Shown in pieces: positions 17,389 to 24,459 of a stretch of DNA of 24,459 bases; positions within the stretch are counted from its first letter, which is position 1, and the number at the start of each line of letters is the position of its first letter. The notes beneath the pieces are model-generated. The model searched no databases. It saw only the letters and a program-made list of their open reading frames with translations, and was not told the DNA's origin. The position numbers were made by a program, and so were the translations under genes. The DNA is taken from assembly GCA_937907715.1 (NCBI GenBank), contig CALERM010000135.1:1-24459 (forward strand), in the 5' to 3' direction. Source of the stretch: an uncultured Clostridia bacterium. GTDB taxonomy: Bacteria; Bacillota; Clostridia; Oscillospirales; Oscillospiraceae.

Positions 17389-18745
17389 AATCCTGCGGTT
17401 TATCCGGGAAAACGAACTGATTCCCCCCGGAAGCACGCTCGTGTGCGCCGTCTCCGGCGGAAAGGACTCGGTGTGTCTGCTGCACGTGATGCTGTCTCTT
17501 CAAAAGGAGCTTTCCGTCACCGTAAAAGCTGCGCACCTCAACCATCAGCTGCGCGGGGAGGAATCGGACCGCGACGAGGCGTTTGTCCGCAATCTTTGCG
17601 AAAGCCTCTTCGTGCCGCTTGCGGTTTCACGCGCGGATGTGTTGGCACGCTGCGAAGAAACCGGCGAAAGTGTCGAAGAAGCGGCGCGGGTGTTGCGATA
17701 CCAGTTTTTCGACTCGTTCGGAAGTCCCGTTGCAACGGCGCACACGCAGGACGACAATCTGGAAACCGTTCTTCTGAATCTTGTGCGCGGCACGGCGCTG
17801 CGCGGTCTGTGCGGCATTCCGCCAAAGCGCGGCAGGATCATCCGCCCGATGCTTTGCGTTTCGCGGCAAGAGGTCGAGCAGTACCTGCTGCAACATGATC
17901 TTGCGCACGTTGAAGACTCCTCCAACGCCTCCGACCTTCCCCTGCGCAACCGCTTGCGCCATGAGGTCCTGCCGCTGCTGCGACGGGAAAACCCGAACCT
18001 TTCCGAAACGGTTTTCCGCATGGACGCGGTTTTGCGGCAGGAGAATGCTTATCTGGAAAGTCAGGCATCTTCCCTGCTCCAATCGTGCGCGCTGCCGTCG
18101 GGCGGCTGGTCGTGCAGCGTCCTGCGCGCCGCACCGCAGGCATTACAGGCGCGCGCCATGCGGATGCTTCTTTCGCAGCTGCGCATCGCGAAGCCCTCTC
18201 AGGCGCATGTGGACGCGCTGGTGCATCTGATTTCCGCAGCGAGCGGCACTTCGTCTGTGACCCTTCCCGGCGGAAAAATGCTCCGGCGCAGCTACGACGT
18301 TCTGCTTATCGCCGCTGACGATGTGCCGCAAACCTTCGAGCAGAAGGCGCTGCTGTTAGGCGGCGAGACGGAAATTCCGGAGCTTTCGCTGCGCATTTCG
18401 TGCCGGTTCGTAAAAAAATATGAAAAATCGATGCTGCGCCTCTGCACATTTGCGTTCAAATATGATACGATAGACGAAATCAAAGCCCTGTGCATCCGCC
18501 CGAGACGGGCGGGCGACGAAATTCAGCTTCCCGGCGGAAGCAGAAGTCTCAAAAAGCTTCTGATCGACCGCAAGGTCCCGCGCGATGCGCGCAGTCTCGT
18601 CCCGGTCGTTGCCGACCGCGCAGGCGTGCTTCTGGTCTACCCCATCGCCGCATCGGTTACGCGGCAGGCGCAGCCGGGAGACGCCGCCATTCTGATTCAC
18701 TTTGTGCATGAAAAAGAGTATATACAGAAAGAGGATACGCAATGA
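17378..18745 (+). CDS. tilS: tRNA(Ile)-lysidine synthetase TilS
   Basis: ATP-dependent enzyme that converts C34 of the CAU-anticodon tRNA-Ile to lysidine, making it read AUA; essential. The start is placed at ATG 17378 (455 residues, MRDKILRFIRENELIPPG...), inside the end of dnaB, with GGAG at 17367-17370; the same frame stays open upstream to 17138 only as an overlap with dnaB. The PP-loop SGGKDS is at 26-31. AHLNHQLRGEESDRDEAFV, ATAHTQDDNLETVLLNLVRG and SNASDLPLRNRLRHEVLPLL are family blocks. A substrate-binding middle domain and the C-terminal TilS domain follow (IRPRRAGDEI...SRSLKKLLIDRKVPRDAR). Its stop overlaps hpt as ATGA. The tilS-hpt-ftsH order matches B. subtilis. Confidence 0.96.
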   Translation: MRDKILRFIRENELIPPGSTLVCAVSGGKDSVCLLHVMLSLQKELSVTVKAAHLNHQLRGEESDRDEAFVRNLCESLFVPLAVSRADVLARCEETGESVEEAARVLRYQFFDSFGSPVATAHTQDDNLETVLLNLVRGTALRGLCGIPPKRGRIIRPMLCVSRQEVEQYLLQHDLAHVEDSSNASDLPLRNRLRHEVLPLLRRENPNLSETVFRMDAVLRQENAYLESQASSLLQSCALPSGGWSCSVLRAAPQALQARAMRMLLSQLRIAKPSQAHVDALVHLISAASGTSSVTLPGGKMLRRSYDVLLIAADDVPQTFEQKALLLGGETEIPELSLRISCRFVKKYEKSMLRLCTFAFKYDTIDEIKALCIRPRRAGDEIQLPGGSRSLKKLLIDRKVPRDARSLVPVVADRAGVLLVYPIAASVTRQAQPGDAAILIHFVHEKEYIQKEDTQ

Positions 18746-19302
18746 TTAACAAATTTGACATGCAGCAGGATATCGAACGGGTTCTCGTCTCTGAGGAGGA
18801 CATCCACGCCCGCATCCGCGAGGTCGGCGCGCAGATTTCCGAGGACTATCGCGGCAAGTGCCCGATTCTGGTCGGCGTTCTCAAGGGCGTCGTGCCGTTC
18901 TTCGGCGAGATGTCGCAGGCAATCACCGTTCCCGTGCAGGAGGACTTCATGTGTGTCACATCCTTTGAGGGCGGCACTGCATCCACCGGCAAGCTGACCT
19001 TCCGCAAGGACATCGACCACGATATCGAAGGGCGCGACGTTCTGATTCTCGAGGACATCATCGACTCCGGAAGCACGCTCAAGCTGATTGTCGAGCTGTT
19101 CCAGGCAAGAAAGCCCAAGTCCATCAAAATCTGCACGCTTCTGGACAAGCCCTCGGGTCGTAAGGTCGATCTGGAGCCGGATTACGCCTGCTTCACGATT
19201 CCGGCGGCGTTCGTCGTCGGCTTCGGTCTGGATTATGAAGACTACTACCGCAATCTGCCCTACGTCGGCGTTCTGAAGCCGGCAGTCTATCTCGAAAAAT
19301 AA
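18742..19302 (+). CDS. hpt: Hypoxanthine phosphoribosyltransferase
   Basis: Purine salvage enzyme that makes IMP (and usually GMP) from hypoxanthine or guanine and PRPP. The 186-residue protein is of normal length. The PRPP-binding loop VLILEDIIDSGSTL spans 100-113 with the acidic pair Glu104-Asp105 and catalytic Asp108. LVGVLKGVVPF is the family's N-terminal loop, the flexible loop appears as FEGGTASTG, and LLDKPSGRK carries the purine-contacting lysine near 136. VVGFGLDYEDYYRNLPYVGVL is the C-terminal signature. It is coupled to tilS by a 4-bp overlap and lies 18 bp before ftsH. Confidence 0.97.
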   Translation: MINKFDMQQDIERVLVSEEDIHARIREVGAQISEDYRGKCPILVGVLKGVVPFFGEMSQAITVPVQEDFMCVTSFEGGTASTGKLTFRKDIDHDIEGRDVLILEDIIDSGSTLKLIVELFQARKPKSIKICTLLDKPSGRKVDLEPDYACFTIPAAFVVGFGLDYEDYYRNLPYVGVLKPAVYLEK

Positions 19303-19320
19303 ACCGGAAGGAGACTTTCC

Positions 19321-21222
19321 TTGTCTCAGCAGTCTAAACCGACGAGTTTTCTCGTCATGCTTGTGGTGCTGGCGATAACGCTGCTTCTCGTGAGCAGCCT
19401 GCTCACGCCAAACACCGCGCAGAGCCTTCCATACTCGGACGTTCTCGACCTGTTCCGCAATGAAAAGGTCGCCTCGTTCACGTTGGAGGGCAGCAATCTT
19501 ACCATGCAGGTGCGCGGCGATGGCGATACCACGTCTACCGTTACCGCAAAAATCGGCGACACCGAGCAGTTCCGCGAGGATCTGGACGAACTGATCGCCA
19601 ACCAGTATTCCGACGGCACGCTCGAAAGCTACAACTATCTGCCCGCAACCGAGCCGTGGTACCGCGCGGCAGCGCCGTATATCATCGGCGGCATTGTGCT
19701 GCTTGCCGTTCTGTTCTATCTGTCGAGCCGCGCAAACGGCGGTCCCAACGGCATGGCAAACTTCACGAAGGCAAACGCCCGCTTCGGCATTCCGACCTCG
19801 CAGACCGTCACCTTCCAGGACGTTGCCGGTGCGGAGGAGGAAAAAGAGGAGCTGGCGCAGATTGTCGATTTCCTGCGCGATCCAAAGCGCTACAGCCGCC
19901 TCGGCGCAAAAATTCCGAAGGGCGTGCTGCTCGTCGGTCCTCCGGGCACCGGCAAGACGCTTCTGGCGCGCGCTGTTGCAGGAGAAGCGGGCGTATCGTT
20001 CCTGTCCATCTCCGGCTCCGACTTTGTCGAGCTGTACGTCGGTGTCGGCGCAAGCCGCGTCCGGGATCTGTTTGAACAGGCAAAAAAGGTTGCTCCCGCG
20101 ATCATTTTCATCGACGAAATTGACGCCGTCGGTCGCCGGCGCGGCGCAGGTCTGGGTGGCGGACACGACGAGCGCGAGCAGACGCTCAACCAGCTGCTGG
20201 TCGAAATGGACGGCTTCAGCAGCAACACCGGCGTCATCGTCATTGCCGCCACCAACCGCAAGGACATCCTTGACCCGGCGCTTCTCAGACCCGGCCGCTT
20301 TGACCGGCAGATTTACGTCGGAACGCCCGACTGGCGCGGGCGCGAGGCAATCTTAAAGGTCCATGCAAAGGATAAGCCGCTGGCGGATAATGTGAACCTG
20401 GAAGCGCTGGCAAAGGCGACGGCAGGCTTCACAGGCGCGGACCTTGCAAACCTTCTCAATGAAGCGGCGCTGCTTGCCGCCGGAAAAAGCCGCGCAGTTA
20501 TCACAATGAAGGACATGGAAGAAGCAATGATCAAGGTCATCGCAGGTCCTGAAAAGCGCAGCCGCGTGGTCTCGCAGTACGAGCGCAAGCTCACCGCGTT
20601 CCACGAGGCAGGACACGCCATTGCAATGTACTGCCTGCCGACGCAGGACCCGGTCCACATGATCACGATTGTCCCCCGCGGTATGGCTGGCGGCATGACC
20701 ATTTCGCTGCCGCAGGACGATCAGACATTCGTCTCCAAGAGCGAGATGTTTGAGACCATCGTCGGCTTCCTGGGCGGTCGTGTCGCCGAGCAGCTCAAGC
20801 TCGACGATATTTCCACCGGCGCATCCAATGACATCCAGCGCGCCACTGCCATCGCGCGCGACATGGTCGCGAAATACGCGATGAGCGACAAGCTCGGTCC
20901 CGTGTGCTATTCCTCCGGAAACGAGGTCTTCATCGGCAGGGACTACGAGAAGACAAAGTCCTATTCCGAGTCTGTCGCCGGTCGGATTGACGACGAGGTG
21001 CAGACGATCCTGATGCAGGCATACGACAAATGCACCGAGCTTTTGAAAACCCATGACGCGCAGTTAGATGCCGTTGCCGCATACCTGATGGCGCACAACA
21101 ATATGGGAAGGGCGCAGTTTGAAGCAGTCATGGAGGGAAAGCCCGTGCCGGACGCCGACGTTCTTCCGGTTACGTCCATTGAGGCAGTCGAAGACGAACC
21201 GCATCCATCTGAAAAAGTATAA
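19321..21222 (+). CDS. ftsH: ATP-dependent zinc metalloprotease FtsH
   Basis: Membrane-bound AAA+ protease that degrades misfolded membrane and regulatory proteins. The 633-residue protein starts at TTG 19321, with AAGGAGA (19308-19314) 6 nt upstream; no nearby ATG fits. Membrane helix 1 is about 9-28, followed by an extracytoplasmic FtsH domain and helix 2 at about 117-135. Walker A GPPGTGKT is at 206-213, Walker B IIFIDEID at 261-268, and the second region of homology at TNRKDILDPALLRPGRFDR (311-329). The zinc site is HEAGH at 428-432, with Asp504 (SNDIQRAT) as third ligand. The short acidic C-terminus is normal. Last gene of the gdpP operon, followed by a strong terminator. Confidence 0.98.
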   Translation: MSQQSKPTSFLVMLVVLAITLLLVSSLLTPNTAQSLPYSDVLDLFRNEKVASFTLEGSNLTMQVRGDGDTTSTVTAKIGDTEQFREDLDELIANQYSDGTLESYNYLPATEPWYRAAAPYIIGGIVLLAVLFYLSSRANGGPNGMANFTKANARFGIPTSQTVTFQDVAGAEEEKEELAQIVDFLRDPKRYSRLGAKIPKGVLLVGPPGTGKTLLARAVAGEAGVSFLSISGSDFVELYVGVGASRVRDLFEQAKKVAPAIIFIDEIDAVGRRRGAGLGGGHDEREQTLNQLLVEMDGFSSNTGVIVIAATNRKDILDPALLRPGRFDRQIYVGTPDWRGREAILKVHAKDKPLADNVNLEALAKATAGFTGADLANLLNEAALLAAGKSRAVITMKDMEEAMIKVIAGPEKRSRVVSQYERKLTAFHEAGHAIAMYCLPTQDPVHMITIVPRGMAGGMTISLPQDDQTFVSKSEMFETIVGFLGGRVAEQLKLDDISTGASNDIQRATAIARDMVAKYAMSDKLGPVCYSSGNEVFIGRDYEKTKSYSESVAGRIDDEVQTILMQAYDKCTELLKTHDAQLDAVAAYLMAHNNMGRAQFEAVMEGKPVPDADVLPVTSIEAVEDEPHPSEKV

Positions 21223-21230
21223 ATGCATAG

Positions 21231-21262
21231 AAGGTCCGCCGCGTTTGCGGCGGACCTTTTTT
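21231..21262 (+). terminator. Strong intrinsic terminator after ftsH
   Basis: A perfect 12-bp stem, AAGGTCCGCCGC (21231-21242) and GCGGCGGACCTT (21247-21258), with a GTTT loop and TTTTTT at 21257-21262. The ribosome site of the next gene starts two bases later, so there is no space for a promoter between them. Confidence 0.95.
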
Positions 21263-21272
21263 CAGGAGGTCT

Positions 21273-22178
21273 ATGGAACACTACACTGCGCTCAGCCCCT
21301 ATCTCAAACAACGCTTCGGCTGCAAGGTCTATAAGCTCTCGCTTTCCGCGGGCTGCACCTGTCCGAACCGCGACGGAACGCTCGGCTCGCGAGGCTGCAT
21401 TTTCTGCTCGGGAAGCGGCGAGTTTGCCGCGTCCGGCGCCGCCTCCATCCCGGAGCAGCTGGAGCAGGCAAAGCTGATCCTCGGCAAGAAGGCGCAAAGC
21501 TCCAGATTCATCGCCTATTTTCAGGATTTTACGAACACCTACGGCGAGGTCTCCCGGCTGGAACTGCTGTTCTTGCAGGCGATTGCGCCGGATGATGTTG
21601 TCGCTCTTTCCATTGCCACACGTCCAGACTGCCTGCCGGAAGATATCCTTCGCATGTTTTCGCGCCTGCGCGAAAAAAAGCCCGTCTTTGTCGAGCTGGG
21701 GCTACAGACCATGCACGAAGCAACTGCGGATTATATCCGCCGCGGCTATCCCACGCCCGTTTTCGATGCGGCGGTGCAGACACTGCACGCGCGAAGCATC
21801 GAGGTCGTGGCGCATATGATTCTGGGACTGCCCGGCGAAACACCGGAGATGATCGTGCAGACGGCGCGCCATCTGGGGCAGGTCGGTGTAGACGGGGTAA
21901 AGCTGCATCTTCTGCACGTGCTGCACGGCACCGATCTGGCGCAGGCGTATGAAAAAGGACTTGTGCCGATTTTATCGATGGATGAATATATCACGCTGCT
22001 GGAGCGCTGCCTGGCGGTGCTGCCGCCCAGGGTCGTCATTCACCGCCTGACCGGAGACGGTGCAAAGCGCGACCTGATCGCGCCTCTTTGGAGTGCAGAT
22101 AAAAAGCGGGTGCTGAACGAAATCCGGCGGCGCTTTGACGCGGATGGCGTTATACAGGGCAGCGGATGGAAACCTTGA
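21273..22178 (+). CDS. Radical SAM protein, YhcC/YtqA type (TIGR01212-like)
   Basis: Iron-sulfur SAM enzyme of a widely conserved but poorly defined family. The N-terminus MEHYTALSPYLKQRFGCKVYKLSL is represented by KVYKLSLSAGCTCPNRDGT, the family hallmark. The cluster cysteines are likely Cys30, Cys42 and Cys45 in a C-x11-C-x2-C pattern (CPNRDGTLGSRGCIFC), with an extra Cys28. A TIM-barrel core follows, with AYFQDFTNTYG, SIATRPDCLP, FVELGLQTMHEATADYIRRGY and HMILGLPGETPEMI, as in the Elp3/MiaB-like branch. At 301 residues the size is typical. AGGAGG (21264-21269) lies 3 nt before the ATG, which is close. It starts 10 bp after the ftsH terminator and must depend on read-through or an internal promoter. 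Substrate unknown; RNA modification is only a family-level guess. Confidence 0.9.
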   Translation: MEHYTALSPYLKQRFGCKVYKLSLSAGCTCPNRDGTLGSRGCIFCSGSGEFAASGAASIPEQLEQAKLILGKKAQSSRFIAYFQDFTNTYGEVSRLELLFLQAIAPDDVVALSIATRPDCLPEDILRMFSRLREKKPVFVELGLQTMHEATADYIRRGYPTPVFDAAVQTLHARSIEVVAHMILGLPGETPEMIVQTARHLGQVGVDGVKLHLLHVLHGTDLAQAYEKGLVPILSMDEYITLLERCLAVLPPRVVIHRLTGDGAKRDLIAPLWSADKKRVLNEIRRRFDADGVIQGSGWKP

Positions 22179-22182
22179 CTGC

Positions 22183-22211
22183 TTGCTTTTTTTCAGAAGA
22201 CAGCGTATACT
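22183..22211 (+). promoter_or_regulatory. Promoter for the DUF5662 gene
   Basis: TTGCTT (22183-22188), a 17-bp spacer, and TATACT (22206-22211). The start would be near 22218, giving a leader of about 40 nt. The -35 matches only moderately. Confidence 0.55.
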
Positions 22212-22256
22212 GAAACTGATATACGGAATCCATATTTTCGAGAAGCGAGGCGCAGG

Positions 22257-22832
22257 ATGAAAAACTTTCTGGGGCATCTTCATACCGTCAACCGCCACCG
22301 GCGTCTGGTCCGGCAGGGCTGCTTCCGCATGGGGCTTTACTGGCAGGGACTCACCCATGACCTTTCCAAATACTCCCGCGTGGAATTTTCCACCGGCGTC
22401 AGATACTATCAGGGCACCCGAAGCCCCAACACCGCCGAGCGTGAGGAAAAAGGCTGGAGCGAGGCGTGGATGCACCACAAGGGCCGCAACCGCCACCACT
22501 GGGAATACTGGACCGATCTCGACATGAAGACGAAGGCGTATGCCCCTGTTCCCATGCCGCAGAAATACCTTGCCGAGATGGTTGCCGACCGCATCGCCGC
22601 CTGCAAGACCTATCAGGGACCTGCCTACACAGATGCCTCCGCGCTTTCCTACTTTGAGCGGTCCAACGAAGCGCGCCTCATGCACCCGGATACCATCCGC
22701 GAGCTTCGGTTCCTTCTTACCATGCTCAAAGACCGGGGCGAGGACGAGACCTTCCGGTTCATGAAGCGCCGGCTCAAAAGCAAAACGCCGTTCTGCGAGA
22801 AAGAAGCAGCCGTCGCCGGACAGAGTGTCTGA
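22257..22832 (+). CDS. DUF5662 family protein of unknown function
   Basis: A 191-residue soluble, probably helical protein matching the DUF5662 pattern common in gut Firmicutes; no function is established. There is no signal peptide or membrane segment. Its strongest features are conserved-looking polar residues: His14 in NRHRRLV, His34-Asp35 in LTHDLSKYS, the run MHHKGRNRHHWEYW at 72-85, and Asp111 in EMVADRIAA. A His ... His-Asp ... Asp order recalls HD-superfamily metal sites, but this is only an inference. GAGG lies 6 nt before the ATG. It has its own promoter and terminator, so it seems monocistronic, between the radical SAM gene and the secreted nucleotidase. Confidence 0.85.
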   Translation: MKNFLGHLHTVNRHRRLVRQGCFRMGLYWQGLTHDLSKYSRVEFSTGVRYYQGTRSPNTAEREEKGWSEAWMHHKGRNRHHWEYWTDLDMKTKAYAPVPMPQKYLAEMVADRIAACKTYQGPAYTDASALSYFERSNEARLMHPDTIRELRFLLTMLKDRGEDETFRFMKRRLKSKTPFCEKEAAVAGQSV

Positions 22833-22836
22833 TACC

Positions 22837-22866
22837 AAACGCCGCAGAGTACGCTGCGGCGTTTTT
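22837..22866 (+). terminator. Intrinsic terminator of the DUF5662 gene
   Basis: A perfect 11-bp stem, AAACGCCGCAG (22837-22847) and its complement (22854-22864), with a 6-nt loop and a TTTTT run at 22862-22866. It begins 5 bp after the stop codon. Confidence 0.93.
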
Positions 22867-22875
22867 CAGCATTCT

Positions 22876-22987
22876 TTGCGTAAAATTTTTGTAAGCTTTG
22901 TAAAATAGCGTCGGAATTTGTAGAAGTTGCTGATGCATTTTTTGAAAGCCAGGTGTATTTTGTGCGAAATGATGAAAATCTTTCGCA
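22876..22987. promoter_or_regulatory. Repeat-bearing upstream region of the nucleotidase gene
   Basis: Three GTAA-containing repeats (starting 22880, 22891 and 22900) read on the minus strand as TTTACA, CTTACA and TTTACG, 9-11 bp apart. Further down is an inverted repeat, TGCGAAA (22963-22969) and TTTCGCA (22981-22987). These may be regulator sites; the TTTACA-like series loosely resembles Bacillus PhoP boxes. Confidence 0.3.
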
Positions 22988-23006
22988 TTTTTCCCTCTTC
23001 TGCCTA

Positions 23007-23035
23007 TTGCTGTTTTTCAGCTTTTGTTGTATGAT
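23007..23035 (+). promoter_or_regulatory. Promoter for the secreted 5'-nucleotidase gene
   Basis: TTGCTG (23007-23012), a 17-bp spacer, and TATGAT (23030-23035). The leader is about 42 nt and contains a small palindrome, TCGCATTTGCGA (23050-23061), just before the ribosome site GGAGG (23074-23078). Confidence 0.65.
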
Positions 23036-23083
23036 TCAGATATACCCTTTCGCATTTGCGAGAGTGAAAAAAAGGAGGATACT

Positions 23084-24459
23084 ATGAAGAAACTACTTGC
23101 ACTTCTGCTTTGCCTGGTAATGGTTCTCGGTCTCGGGACCACGGCATTCGCGGCAGACGCAAAATCCAACGACATTATCATCCTGCACACCGACGACGTT
23201 CACTGCGGCGTAACCGATGGCATGGGCTATGCCGGCGTTGCGGCATACAAAGCCGAAATGGAGCAGACCCACAATTATGTGGCGCTGGTTGATTGCGGCG
23301 ACGCAGTTCAGGGCGGCGCTATTGGCACGCTATCCGGCGGCTCGTATCTGGTCGACATCATGAACGAGGTCGGCTACGATTTCGCCACCTTCGGCAACCA
23401 TGAGTTTGACTACAAGATTCCCCAGCTGGTCAAGCTGACCAAGCAGGCAAAGTTTGAATATCTCGCCTGCAACTTCAAGTATCTCGGCACCGGCACGACG
23501 GAGCTGAACTACAAGCCGTATGAGATCGTCGACTACGGCGGAACCAAGGTCGCTTACGTCGGCATCGCAACGCCGGAAACTTTTGTCACGTCCACCCCCG
23601 CATACTTCCAGGATGCGAAGGGCAACTACATCTATTCCTTCTGCGAAGACGACGACGGCTCGGCGCTGTATAACGCCGTGCAGGAAACCGTCGACGCAGC
23701 AAGAAAAGCGGGCGCCAACTATGTTGTCGCTCTGGCGCACCTCGGCAACGAGGGCATCACCGAAAGATGGACCTCCAAGGCTGTCATCGCCAACACCACC
23801 GGCATCGACGCCGTGCTCGACGGTCATGACCACGAGACCATCTCGACGAAGGTCGCCAATAAGGAAGGCAAGGAGGTCGTCCTCGCCGAAGCAGGTCAGG
23901 AAGGCGGCAGGCTCGCAACCCTCGGCAAGCTGACCATCGCAGCCGACGGCACGATCACCTCCGAGCTGATCTCTGCCAAAGATTACACCGCAAAGGATGA
24001 GACCGTTGCGGCTTACGTCAATAACATCATCGCGTCCTTCCAGGACAGCGTCTCCAAGGTCGTGGCAAAGAGCACCGTAACGCTTCCGGATTACGACGGC
24101 GACAAGCGCCTTGTTCGTAATTCCGAAACCGCTCTGGGCGATCTTGCGGCGGATGCATTCCGCGTCATGATGGACGCCGACATCGGCATCATGAACGGCG
24201 GCGGACTGCGCGCGCCCATCAAAGCCGGCGACATTACCCTTAATGACATTCTCACCGTCTTCCCGTGGGGCAACCTGCCCTGCAAGATGGAAGTAACCGG
24301 TCAGACAATTCTCGACATGCTCGAAATGGGCTCGATGAAGTATCCGTCGGAGTCCGGCGGCTTCCTGAGCGTTTCGGGTCTGAAGTACACCATCGTTTCC
24401 AGCATCCCTTCTTCCGTTGAGCTGAGCGACAAGGGCGAGTTCGTCAAGGTCGCAGGCGC
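23084..24459 (+). CDS. Secreted metallophosphatase / 5'-nucleotidase, UshA-like (3' end cut off)
   Basis: Exported phosphoesterase that likely removes phosphate from nucleotides or related substrates. The first 458 codons are in the window. The signal peptide is MKKLLALLLCLVMVLGLG plus TTAFA, with likely cleavage after AFA at 23. The calcineurin-like domain has the dinuclear metal residues Asp38 and His40 (LHTDDVHC), Asp73 (DCGDAVQGG), Asn105-His106 (GNHEFD), His219 (ALAHLG), and His248 and His250 (GHDH). The C-terminal nucleotide-binding domain starts around 340, with NGGGLRAPI and FPWGNLP matching the family. LHTDDVHC differs from the usual LHTNDxHG, and GHDH from GHSH, but the ligands are kept. 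GGAGG lies 5 nt before the ATG. No cell-wall anchor can be seen because the end is missing. Confidence 0.93.
   Translation, partial: MKKLLALLLCLVMVLGLGTTAFAADAKSNDIIILHTDDVHCGVTDGMGYAGVAAYKAEMEQTHNYVALVDCGDAVQGGAIGTLSGGSYLVDIMNEVGYDFATFGNHEFDYKIPQLVKLTKQAKFEYLACNFKYLGTGTTELNYKPYEIVDYGGTKVAYVGIATPETFVTSTPAYFQDAKGNYIYSFCEDDDGSALYNAVQETVDAARKAGANYVVALAHLGNEGITERWTSKAVIANTTGIDAVLDGHDHETISTKVANKEGKEVVLAEAGQEGGRLATLGKLTIAADGTITSELISAKDYTAKDETVAAYVNNIIASFQDSVSKVVAKSTVTLPDYDGDKRLVRNSETALGDLAADAFRVMMDADIGIMNGGGLRAPIKAGDITLNDILTVFPWGNLPCKMEVTGQTILDMLEMGSMKYPSESGGFLSVSGLKYTIVSSIPSSVELSDKGEFVKVAG

Overview
This window is a bacterial chromosome segment, almost entirely housekeeping genes, and most likely from a GC-rich gut Clostridia lineage of the Oscillospiraceae type. 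That placement is an inference. It rests on a base composition in the high fifties % GC by eye, strong GGAGG-type ribosome sites, SigA-type promoters, and Firmicutes gene blocks (dprA-topA-trmFO, plsX-rnc, gdpP-rplI-dnaB, tilS-hpt-ftsH). A DUF5662 protein and a MPKGIPNKR-type IS3 transposase start also fit. No phage, CRISPR array, tRNA or rRNA was seen.

Layout. At 1-263 lies the head of an IS3-family insertion sequence, transcribed leftward and running off the edge. Its first 11 OrfA codons are visible. A 160-bp non-coding element with terminal inverted repeats (MITE-like, flanked by TA) is nested in its leader. From 9799 down to 287, eight minus-strand genes form one tight run: trkH, trkA, an rRNA/tRNA methyltransferase of the SpoU type, dprA, topA, trmFO, plsX, rnc. 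Further right on the same strand are rpoD (own promoter and terminator) and rnj (RNase J). A 569-bp divergent intergenic region at 12974-13542 separates them from a plus-strand operon: gdpP, rplI, dnaB, tilS, hpt, ftsH. This ends in a strong terminator at 21231-21262. Then come a radical SAM protein, a monocistronic DUF5662 gene and the first 458 codons of a secreted 5'-nucleotidase that is cut by the right edge.

How the genes fit together. The minus run covers potassium uptake, RNA modification, DNA processing and topology, phospholipid initiation and RNA processing. The plus operon covers c-di-AMP turnover, ribosome and replication functions, tRNA-Ile lysidine synthesis, purine salvage and membrane proteolysis. 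GdpP degrades c-di-AMP, and c-di-AMP binds the RCK_C domain of Ktr/Trk gating subunits in other Firmicutes, so the two halves may be linked physiologically.

I found no clear undescribed multi-gene system. The most interesting signals are regulatory and mobile: the IS3 leader can fold so that its terminal repeat masks the transposase ribosome site, and a second element has split that fold; a terminator abuts the ribosome site of the radical SAM gene; a GC-rich block upstream of rnj is unexplained; and GdpP has Asn where its family usually has the His of the GGGH motif.
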